Source: Varanus komodoensis
Lineage: Eukaryota; Chordata; Lepidosauria; Squamata; Varanidae
Direction of reading: 5' to 3'
DNA length: 64,000 bases
NCBI RefSeq assembly: GCF_004798865.1
Contig: NW_025335269.1
Coordinates: 19,708,616-19,772,615 of the forward strand
The translations under genes and the position numbers were made by a program. Positions 24,501-36,500 of the stretch are shown here, piece by piece. The number at the start of each line of letters is the position of its first letter. The first letter of the stretch is position 1. Below the pieces are notes generated by a model. It saw only the letters and a program-made list of their open reading frames with translations, was not told the origin of the DNA and did no database searches.

Positions 24501-27500
24501 ATCAATAAATAAAATCAACAATTAAAATGACGTTTAAATAAAAAGGTCTTGGCCTGGCACCAAAAAGCAAATAACAACGGTGCCAGGTGGACCTCTCTGG
24601 GGAGCGCATTCCATAGGTTGGGCACCACCGCAGAGAAAGCCCTCCTCCGGGTGCTCACCCTCCTAATGTCCTTCACGGAGGGCTCCTGGAGAAGGGCCTC
24701 TGCCGCCGATCTCAAGGGGCGGGAGGGCACATATGGATGTAAGCACTCCTTTAGGTAACCAGGACCCAAACCGTTAAGGGCTTTATAGGTCATAACCAAC
24801 ACCTTGAATTGGGCCTGGACTTCAGTGGGGAGCCAGTGAAGCTGACGGAGGACCGGAGTTATGTGAGTACAACGCCCAGTCCCCGTCAGCAACCTGGCAG
24901 CTCTGTTTTGCAGCAATTGAAGTATCCAGACCCTCTTCAAGGGCAGCCCCACGTAGAGCGCATTACAGAAGTCTAATCAGGAGCTTACCAATGCATGTGT
25001 CACAGTCACCAGGGAGTCGTTCTTCAGGTAGGGACGCAGCTGATGAATCAGTCGAAGCTGAAAGAAAGCTTTCTTTCTTCTTCTTTTCTTCTACTACTAC
25101 TACTACTACTTTCTTCTTCTACTATTTTCTTCTTCTACTGCTCCCCTCTGTTATTGCCTATTCCATGCCAAGCACTCTTTTCCCATGTGCCTCTCTAGCG
25201 GTTTTATGTTACTACTTGATAACATATTTTCCCCTTTGCAATACATAAAGACATCTAAAATACCCTTCTATTGTGGCATTACTTTGATTTTCTCTACCTA
25301 GAGATTTAAATCACAAACCTTTGTGTTACTGGAACAAGTAAATGAATGTGCACAGTATGGATAATTGTGCATATTATGCCATGAACTTTTCTTCACTGGC
25401 AATTAGGTTTCGCATAATTAACAGTTTTTGCCCATTCACAGATACATTTGAATGTTTTACCCCCAAAATATGTGACAAATTGCTGCATAAATAGCACCAG
25501 CATGACTTTGTTACTTCATTAGTGCCTGGAACAGTCCATAAACCTTCATTTCTATATGATTTAAAGATCTATCTGCAGTCTATAAAAATTACATTTTGAC
25601 TAGTGAGTGAAGCTATTGAAGTTTGTAATGACCTGGTTCAGTTGCAGGTTGGTCCAGTGCATTGTGCTCAGCTGTAACTTCTTTGGCTTGGAATACTAAT
25701 CATTTTCCATCAGCATTCACAAGATCATGTGTTGTTTTGATACATGCTCAGAACACCTCTTACTCCTGATGAAACCCTCATAAATTGCTAGGAAACAGCA
25801 TGTACTTTAAAAGCTGGTTTTTTCTAAGTTGCACGCATTGAATTCTTCAATGTGAACCTTTTGCTTGTAAACTCTTGCTTGTTACCGTGAACTGTATGAC
25901 CCCTTTGAATAAGAACCCCTCTGATGAGTATCTTGATTATTTCATTCAAGTGTTTACCTCTCATCTGAAGTCTAAACCCAGTTCTTGGTCATGGGGTTTT
26001 TCTGCTGTGTGTGTAATGATTTTCCAAGTGGTTCTCTGCTGTGACTGGTGGTATATGGTAGATACAGGATAGGTGAAATCAAGCTACAATTCTCAGAAGG
26101 TAAATAGAACAGTGTGCATATTTATGGTGACACGAGCACACTTGTGCAAACATTATGAGTAATTGCAGAGTTTTCAGAAAGCAACATGCCTTTTCTACTT
26201 TGCTTTCCAACCAAGAAGGCTTATAAATACTGAACTAGAAAATACCTGATCTAGATCTGAAGCATGCCCAGATATATTCATCATCGACTAATTTCATTCA
26301 TTTGTTTCAAGTATATTTATCCTACTTCTCAGGCAGAAAAGGCAAACAATCAGCAAAATGGACAATCCCTGCCCCAGGCTTACAATCTTAAAATACAAGA
26401 CACACAAGGAAACAAAGAATGGAAAGAAAAGAAAAAACAATTAATGGATTGCCGGGATTGGTAGAATGACACTGCTCCCCTTCTTTTTTCCTTGGTGGGG
26501 GGGGAGGGTCCTAAATTTACTCTGCCTGTTTTTGTCTCTGTTGCACCTTGTTTCCTGCAGAACAATTATTCATTTGGAATAATTATTCAAATATTTTAAA
26601 TAAATATGTTTATGTTAAGTAAATTATTTAATATACATTATACATTATGTAATTATATATATGTGTGTGTGTGTTTCCACTCATTACCAAACCTTGGGGA
26701 AATGTACAAAATTCATTACAATTAAAATAAAATGCATGGATAAAAATCAGTTGTTATAGATAAGGTTTGAGCCCCATCAGGATGCCCATACACTCCCAAA
26801 CCCAGAGCCCATGGACACCCAGCACCTCTCCACTCCTTTTCCTCTGCATTTCCACTTTTTCACCTGTTGAGCAGGAGCATTTCAAAGGCAGAAAGAAATG
26901 GGAAGTGATTCAGGATATCTCATATCTAGTCTCCTTCCCTCCACCTCCCAACATACCTCCTTTAACTCTTCTCCAAGTTTGGCTGCAAGGTGGTGGAGGG
27001 AGGGGTTGAAGCTCCAGTTTCCCTCTCTGAATGCTGTCTCTGATCATGGAGATAGAATCCAACTGATCTTGCTGCTGAGACAATGTCTAGGATCCATAGG
27101 ATCATTTCTTCTGATGGGGAGAAATTAGTTAGATACTTATTGAAATTTGCATTCAAGGAAGCTTCCAGATGGAAGAGTGTTAGTGCTAGTAGAAGGGGGT
27201 GTGTGAACAGATTTTCATTGTAAGAAGGCAGGTGTGGTGGGAAAATGCAGAAGAATTACAAGTGGAAGAATTTGTTGTTTGGATTCCTGATTGTTTGGAT
27301 TTCTGAGAATAAGGAGAGTTGACAGTGTGATGAAAGTCTTGCTTGAAAGCACCCCAAATATTTATTCTGTGCAGAAGACTTCGAATTAAACAAAAATTAC
27401 TATAACTGATTTGTCTTGCTATTTTTGTTCATTATGAACTTGTTAACTGTTACCATAGGTTTATTATCTTGTGTCCTCACCCTAGGTGCTTGCTTGCTTG

Positions 27501-30500
27501 CTTTTTTTAAATAAATGAATTCTCTCATTGCTCCTAAGTGCATGTGAAGTTCAGAGTACTGTGTTAATGCACAAATAATGAACTCCTGGGAAGGAGCAAA
27601 TTAAAACTATTTTTCAAAGACTGTATTTATCTCACTAAGGAAAAACTGCAGTAGTTATAAAAGATGATACTACCTAAAGGAGGCAGCTGGTAATAGGCAA
27701 GGAAGAGTTAAGACTTTTAAATGTCCGTTGCAGTGTTTCACTCCTTACACATTTATCTTTAAAACGTATTAAGGCTCAGTATTTATACTCTGTATATGTC
27801 TGCTTAATGTTTCTTAGTAAGAATGACATCGTTAATGGATTGTTAATTTTCACATATCTCTTTCTTGATTCCATTGTTACAATTCCAAACAGGGTTGACA
27901 TCTAGGTAACAATTTTCTTCCCCACGCCTGTGGGCTTACTGCCAGTAGCAGTGGGTAGTTGTAAGGCTCACCATTTAAATTTTCTCCAATTGCGTCAGAG
28001 CATTGTGAGAAATGTAAAATAGTGGGTGGCAGCAGCTAGATAAAAGAGTATGGGTAGACATTTGGGCCCAGTCCAGAGTGGGCATCAGCACATGGGTGCC
28101 CTCACCAGTTGCCTGAATGCTGTGTGCTGATGCCAGACATGATTCCCAAGTTGCATCTTCCATTCTAAGAAAATGCCACCGTATCACCTTGTTTGCACTG
28201 AACTGGGATGTTTGCTGTGATCTTGGTACCTGGGACTGATCACTCAAGCTGAGTAGCTGCCATGCTACACTCTGATTGACTTGTGTGTGTCAAGTCTTGA
28301 AGTCAGAAATATACCAAGTGAAGTCACTGGATTGCCAGCAGAACAGGGCACACCGACTTGTGAAGCATTTCCTCACAAGCAAATCTTTGAGGATTGTTAT
28401 ATGGCAGTCTCATGAAGCTTGCATCTTCAGGACTGTGGTCTTATTTATGTCATAAAAGATGTATAACCTTAAGCTTACAGATTCTTTCTGCAATACTTTA
28501 CATTCTGCATTTCTCCATGGTGGCTTGAACACTTCGATTATTTAAAAAGTTGATGGGCTCTTGGGGCTATATCTAACGGTAGCATTTCTTTCACAGAAAG
28601 TGCTTCTAGTCATACAAGCTTGCACACCTAATTTTTGTTGTTTCTCTCTACTTACATCAGCCCTGGACTCCATCTTCCATTATGTCTTGGAGAGTACCCC
28701 AGTCAGGAACAGCTTTTCTTTTTTTTGGGAGGGGGGGAATAGGACAAAGTGGGCACCCTGACTTGCATGAACAGAAGCTCCTTCAACTAAGGCAAAGCCA
28801 TCATTATATTCCTTAGTACAGATCTATTGAACACTATTGAACTATCAATTTAATTGATTCTTCCTGTTTTGATGCAGAAATCCCTGAAGATCCACGTCTC
28901 GCAGAAGAGTATTACAATGATGTGTTTGATTCATGCTCAGAAACAAGTGAGGAGGAGGAGGAGGAAGAGGAGGAGGAGGCGGCGGCGGCAGTGGCGGCGG
29001 CTGAACTGGAAGAAATGAAGACATCACAAACTGTGTGTAAAACAAATCAGCAGGTATACATTCACTCTTTGAAGAAATGCTGAGCATCGAGGCAGGTTTT
29101 ATAGTTAAATTATATAAAGTGCATAACTTTCAAAAAATCTCACTGAGGATATGTTACCACTTCAGCAAAAAGATTAAGTGTTAAGTAGGCACCATTTTGT
29201 CATACTTCTATTGTATCAATGGTTTGATGATAATGCTCCAGTGCAAAAAGCCTTGTGCAAACATGCCCTGTATTTCTGCATAGCAAACTATTCCTTTTAG
29301 CCTGTCAGATGCATGTAATCTGATGATTCTAGGTTGTTTGCTTCAATGCATAATATCTTCTTATGGACATTATACAATATCTTCCTTATTATGTACTTAT
29401 GCCAAAAAAGCTTGTGTGAGTAGGGGGTAGGAGAACAGCATTTTTTGTTTTGAATTGTTTTTACCACAAATTGGTGGAGAAAACATACACTATCCATAGC
29501 ATACTAATATATCTGAAAAAGGTAAGCGACCATGATGTTACTTGAGAATGACTCTTCATAAGTAGCTGATATTATCTCCTTCTGTTTTTTAAGGTCATTA
29601 CATTTGGTTAAACTGAAATCTGAACTTAGATATGTGTGCAATTTGTTATCCTTGCTTCTCAAACCCAGTCAAACAAAGGTGATATTGCATTAGGTTTAGT
29701 ATGCTAGGACTGCACAGACTAAATGATATCTTGAAAAACTGATGTATGTTGAAAACTACTTGAATGCTCACTTTCATAAGTAGTGTGTTTTTTCAGCCTG
29801 GATAATCCAAAGTTTTCCTGCTATGAAATATATGAAGGAAATCTGTTATTAAGTGTAGCAGTCACATTTTATTCCGTAGTTTAGAAGGTTTATGATATAA
29901 GCAGAATGTTTAACAAAGCAGAGTAAACGCAGGAGTAACAATCAGGATTGGACAGTGTGACATTTTGTCAGGACTTCACGGTTTGCATTTCCATGACAAG
30001 GAAACAATTGAGCTGGAGGAAATTAAGGCTGTTTTATTGACATTTCTGCCTGAATTTGATTCTATTCTTTGTGCATTTTGTTTTCCACCCAGTGCACATA
30101 CATAAATTTCATTGTCATTAATGAATGAAGCAGCTATGCAACCTGATGAAAGCATATTTAGCACCATATCAATAAAACAGTTTTCCTTAAATTGGCTTCT
30201 TTGTTTCTGGGTTTTTTAGAGTACCATCCTATGCACTTTAGACAGAAAAAGCCCATCAACTCCCACCCTCCCCAAGCCAGCAGGCTGACTGGAGTATTTC
30301 TTGGAGTTGTAGGCCCCTTTTCTGTCTAAACATGCATGAGATTGTGACCTGAATCTCTACACCTTAGTATTAAATCGGCTACTCTTTTCAGTTTTTTAAA
30401 TTGAAAATACTGTTGTATGCTCTCAAAATTGCTATCACTGATAAGAGAGTCCAAATGCTTTTAATATTTTTGATAATCTGGTTGTCACAGAGTCACAATT

Positions 30501-33500
30501 AAAAAATGGCTGTTTTAGAAGTACTCAAAATTGGGTGAAGGTGTGGTAAATCAAGAGCTCCTGGTCTTTTGTGGTATAAATCCAGGTAGGGCTTTGTTCA
30601 TGCAACTGCCCTGCCTTAAACTTGGTTTGTTTGTTTGTTTGTTTGTTTGTTTGGGATATTTCTAGGCCAACCATCACTTTAATCTCTGGACGGCTTACAA
30701 TTTCTCCGGACGGCTTACAATATGGATTCTGCAGACCATCCAGATACTTTTGCCTCCCATCTGGAATCCTCCCATCTTTTCCCACCATTTCTTTCTTTTT
30801 TTCTTTTAACAAAAAACATATTAGAGAGGAAAATATGCAATAGCTGCTGCTACACTATGTTTTTTGATTGGTAGCACGAGGAGCACTTAGACTTGAAGCA
30901 CCCAAGTAATTGATTATTGTTCTTACATTCACTTTAGCTTCTGTTTCATCCCTTAAACATGTAAACAAATTAGAGATTGAAATTAATTCATGCTTGTTTC
31001 CACAACATTGTGAACATGACTTTAATTCACATCAGGCGTTGATTGCTTCTTGAACTGAATTGGCAGTAAAGCCCATTTTAATGTGAGATGACCAGAGTAA
31101 GGTTTTGGGGTAAATGGTAGAAATAAGACTAGAAAGATCATTTTAACTACCTGTGGGAACCAATCAGTGCTGACGTATCTATTGGACTAAATGAGCATCT
31201 GCTGACTATGTGTAGGATGCACAGTGTAGTCATCCATTGTCTCTCTACCAATGAACAAAGGCACAAGTTTGCCATCAGCATATATTATATTCTCCTCCTT
31301 TCCTCTCCCACTGTAGTGACAAACAACTGGACCTAAAGCTTGGTAAAAGCAAGAAAAATATGTTCTGGGGAACAACAAGGCCTAGTAAATGACCTGCTCA
31401 TTCTATATTCCAAGGGTGAATTCACTCAGAACATTTGTACAAGCCCAGTTAAAATCAATAGGCATTGTGCAAGAGTTAGATTTCTACATATTTTTTCAGA
31501 CTTTCATTCACTATATATATAACATGTAATATATACATGTATTATATATTACATGCATGTAATATTACATGTATAACATGTTATATTTAATGTGTTACAT
31601 TTAATGTATAATGCTGGTTTATCCAAGCCTTTTTTCAACTGTAAATTTTCTTTAACTAAAATAGATGCTGAGTTGATGAAAGCAAATCCAAGTTGTCATT
31701 TTCTTTACTTATTTATATCCTGCTTTTCTTTTCAGTGAACTCAAAGCTTATGGGGTGTGTGTGTGTGTGTTTGGATAAATTCTTAGTTCTAAATGGCAGG
31801 TGACATGTCTGGATATGCTTTGGCTTCATTATAACTGTTCTCGTTTCTTGTCAGCTCAGAATGATTTTAAGTGTTTTGGATTGGTTAAAGAAACATGCTG
31901 AACATGATTTCTGTGCTTCAGCGAAAGTAAAGTTATGAGAGCCAGTGTGGTGTACTGGTTAAAAATGCGGGGCTGGGACTCAGACAATCTGCATTCTAAT
32001 CTCCACTCAAGCATGAAGTTCACTAGGTGATTTTTGGCCAGTCACAGATTCTCAGCCTAACCTATTTCACAGGGTTTCCATTGTTGTGAGGATAAGATTG
32101 AAAGAATTATGTGAGCTGCCTTCATATAAATAAATCAACTCTAAGAGCTCTTCCACGGAAAACGGTAGGATTTAAAGTGTTTTTCACATCTATTTACTTG
32201 CTTGCTTACCCTTTTTCTATTGGCAGGATAGTGATGTTGAAGCAATGGTCAAGTTTATGGAGAACATCCTAAATACCAGTTCTTTAGGTAAGATTTTCCA
32301 GAATTAGCAATATAGTTTAGGGACAGTATTCATAATTGGTTTCTAATTTTGTCCTCAATCTTGGTGTATGTAGTTATTTTAAGTCTTACTTTGCAACCAA
32401 GAAATAAAGTAGTCTGGTTATTTGCGATGACAATGAGGATCTGGATTTCTCAAACTATTTCCTCCTCAGAAATAACTCCTCTGAAAGTCTTGCACATATT
32501 GAAACATCTTTGACTCATTTATACTGATAGGAGAGCAAGTTCAAAGGTCCACAAGAGTGGAAAACTGATTAATTTATACTGGGTTAAATTTCCCTTCTTG
32601 CTTTAATTTTTCTTGAATTGAGGAAAAGAAAATGGTGGGTTTTGAAGCTGTTGTGTAAAAGAAAGCAAGGTGGCAGCAGCCATTAGCTTTGTGATGGTTG
32701 CAACCTTAGCACCCCATCAGAAAAATAATTGCAGTCATTTGTAGGAAAACGTGATTAAATAAAATTTGGCTATAGTTTTCATTACATTTTCATAATTGAC
32801 TTGACATGGAGATAAATCTTGCAAATCACAATGCAACCAGCAGAGCAATCCCATACCAGAACTCACCACTTCTAAAGCCTGACTAGTACATGGTTGGCAA
32901 CAGCAGGAGGTGCAAGGTGGCTGGAATTTGCAACCTGGCACATAGCCATTTCTGGAATTCTCCCCTCCAATATGCCAGGTGAGGTAAAATTAGCTGTCCC
33001 ATCTCCAGTAGCAGAAGGGTCCAATCCAGAGGCCTATCTAGAGAACAGACTGCCTTTCTATGCACTGCACCTAGTGCCTCCCTGCCCCCAAAAGACACCC
33101 ATTTGGGGGCTCCCCACTAGCAGGAATATTATCTGTGATGGACCTATGCCTGCTTGGACTGTCATGTATTTTAAAATGGCATTAAGAATGATCACTTAAT
33201 TTGTTTTAATGTACTGTTTCAAATATATTTACATCATCTTTCAGTAAGATGTCCAGGTTATACACAATAGATTTCAAAACATAGCAGTAACATGTAACAA
33301 ACACAAACTAAAAACATTGACTGTTAAGACTCATTGACTGTTAATTGAGTGTGGCATTGTTGAACTGGGGACATGGGAGATCTGGGTCCCAGACCCCACT
33401 CAGCCATGGATCTGGGTGGGTAACTTTGGGCCAGTCACAGACTCTTAGCCTAACTACCTTACAGGGTTGTAAAGGGGGCTGTGTAAGCTGCCTTGGATTC

Positions 33501-36500
33501 CTTGCAGAGCAAAAAAGGCAGGATATAAATACAATGTAATAATAGTAAATAAGATGTGTGACTAAGGCTCCAATCCTATTCACAGCTACTTGGGAGTGAG
33601 ACCTATTGGACTCAATGGGACTTACTTCTGAGTAAACATTGATAGGATTGCACTGTAAAATGCATTCTAATAGCACAATCCTATGCTGGTTCATTGAGAA
33701 GTAGTTCCCAATGCATTTAGTAAGGCTTCCTCCCTAGGAAATGTGTTTAGGATTATAGCCTAAGTATCCTTTAAAGTATCTGTAATGATCTTTTAAGAAA
33801 TAAAGAAAAATTATTGCAGTCACATGTAGGAAAAACTTGATTAAAATAAAATTGGGCTATAGTTTTTCCATCACATTTTCATCAAACTTAATTGATTTCT
33901 ATGGGTGTTGGCACATCCTGCAGGGAAAGAAAGAGCATTAAAGTTAATTCAGTTTGAATTTATCTGGATTGTATATAATACATCATTCTAATATAGCATT
34001 CTAATATATCTTCTAATATTTAGGTCTAGACAAATTTGTAATAAATATAGATTTAAATGTGCAAGACTTCTTATTTCTGCCTATATTTAGCTGTGTGTAT
34101 GTTCAGTTATTTCAGTTATTTATCTAGATACACTGGCGATTACATTTTAATACTCCAGACACAAAAATGTCTACTCAGAAGTAAGATCCATTAAGTTCAA
34201 ATGGTCTTACTCCCACATACAGAATTGCAGTCCAAATACAAGATTATTCAACTATTATCATGTTGATGGTCTTATTAGCACAAAGCTAATTTTATCTTCC
34301 TTTCATTACAGAACATGCTTACATAGTATGAGCCAAGGGAAATAAAAGTAAGGCTAGCTAAGGGTTCCCTTTGTAGTGAGTGGCGAATGCTTCTAGATTT
34401 AACACAGAATGATGAAATGAAGCTACAGGAAACCTATGGCATTAGAAGATTAGCAGTATGTGGCTCAGAGGGCTGTGAACAAGCAGCCAGTTTAACATCT
34501 TCAGCGTTAGAACTCCTGATATGAAAGACATTTTCAGTCAGAACAAAGATTGATCAGAAAAAAAAGATAAGTTTTGTTATGCTTGCAGCAGAACTAGAAG
34601 GATTTGACATCTGCATGTTTAGTTACTATGTAAAATATACAGCCATTGACTCATTGATCCCTTCAAATCAGAACAATCCAGTGAGATGCTTCACTGCAAG
34701 GTACCAAGGGCAAGATGTGGGCAAGGAGTAGAAATGATGCCTGCTGGTCCTGTTCCAGCCTCCACTTGTAAAACATCAGCTTTGTTCAGGGTGTTGGATT
34801 AAATGTACAGAGGCATCATCCCACTCCCCAGCTGCTCATATGTTCATATTGCCGCCCCGAGGCTTTTTGCGAATGGGGAGGCATAAAAATGGTTTAAATA
34901 AATAAATATTGCCAAAAAATAGGTTTTAGACTTCACTTTCCATCAGTCCCAGCCACCATGATTAATGATCAGGAATGCTGGAAGTGGTAGTCCAACATCT
35001 GGATAGCACTGGCTTAGAGAAGGCTGAGCTAGATATAGAAGCTGTAGTGACTTGCTAAAGATCACATCCTGAGTCCATAACTTAGCAAAGTATGGGCTAT
35101 GGAAATATTTCTTGAGCTTCAGTATGATGTCTATCTGGTACCACTGCTCCTTCTGACTGTAAGAGTAAATACCAGGGCTCAGCTCAGTCTCTGTTCAAGC
35201 TTAAAAATGGAGTCAAGTTAAGCATGACCTTTTTGTAGACATTTCTAATTCATATTCAGAGTGAGCTTGTTTGCTACACATGAAACAGGAATCCTAAACT
35301 CTAGTCAGTTGCTAAACAACTCATCTAAAGAAACCAGGGCTTAAAGTTGGCTTGTTTAGCACTGACTGGAGTTTATTTTAAACCACAATTCCTAGCTTAC
35401 ATGTAACAAATGATTGATTGTAAGCTGTTCTGAGCCGTAAAAACACTACAAATAAATACATGAATAAAATAAGATGGTCCTGGGCAGGGAGAAACTAGTT
35501 GGAATAAGACCAGCTGCTTGGCATTACCCTAATCTGCCTTTCTCTTGGGGAAGGCACTACCAGGACACAGACTATTTATTTATTTATTTATTTATTTATT
35601 TATTTTTCAATTTATATCCTGCCTTTTTTCTACAAAGGGCTCAAGGCAGCTTACATCATTCTCCTCCTCCATCTTATCCCCACAACAACAACCCTGTGAG
35701 GTAGGTTGGGCTGAGCGTCTGTGACTGGCCCAAAGTCACCCAGTTGGCTCCATGGCTGAGCGGGGACTAGAACCCAGATCGTCTGAGTCCCAGTCCCATG
35801 CTCTTAACCCCTACACCACACTAAGGTGTCTGCATCAGGCAGCAGAATGGAAGGGGTAATTCCTTGTACCGTTTCCATACCACCACCATGAGGGTTGCTA
35901 GACACACCAGGTGTTCTGAAGAGCCCCTCAAGCAGCTCCCATTGTGAGAGTTTCCAAACAGCCATTTGTCTTCTTAGTCTCTCATGGGAGGCTCACACAA
36001 AATCCAGCAAGCCAAGATCTCATAAGAACTCCGCCGCTGGGAAGAGGGCAAGTTGTGTTCTCACCTCAGGCAGTGAAGAGCCTTGTGCTGAGGCTACTCC
36101 TTCTCTCTCCTGAGATTTTTCCTATAGGGCTCTGTTTTGGGGGGTGGGGAGAGTCCAGCTGTTGCATGCCCTTTTGTCTGCCTCCCTCCCTCTCTGTCCA
36201 ATAATTCAGTAATTGAACTTTCACCGTCATCCTAATTATATTCTGTGGAACTGTCTTCAAGCAAGTGTTCTTATGATTGTAGGATTAATTTGTTCAGGGA
36301 TTTTATAGAATTTTTCTGGAAGTCTATCTCTAATTCTGTTTATTTTCAAATAGCTTTTTTAAAGTGATAATGAAAAAAGAAATGTGTTAGTTTCTTATTT
36401 ATCACTTAACAATCCTGTGAAAGTTGAAGCATTCTAATACAAGGTTTAAAAGCTCCCAGAGATATTTAAATTTAAATATTTAAAGTTGCCAGAGACATTT

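Larger units (their letters stand above)
29054..32226 (+). other. NEK11 intron
   Basis: It holds a possible foldback element (30219-30345), a (GTTT)n run (30625-30652), a short tandem duplication (30683-30720), an AT palindrome cluster (31510-31600), a (GT)n run (31756-31771) and a SINE (31936-32150). The rest is unidentified. Confidence 0.6.

Noticed and set aside
24515-24952. 145-residue minus-strand open frame as a host gene
   Set aside because: It is the L2-type reverse-transcriptase C-terminus within a repeat.
28845-29087. Proline-rich minus-strand open frame
   Set aside because: It is the complement of the Glu/Ala triplet run in NEK11 exon 8.
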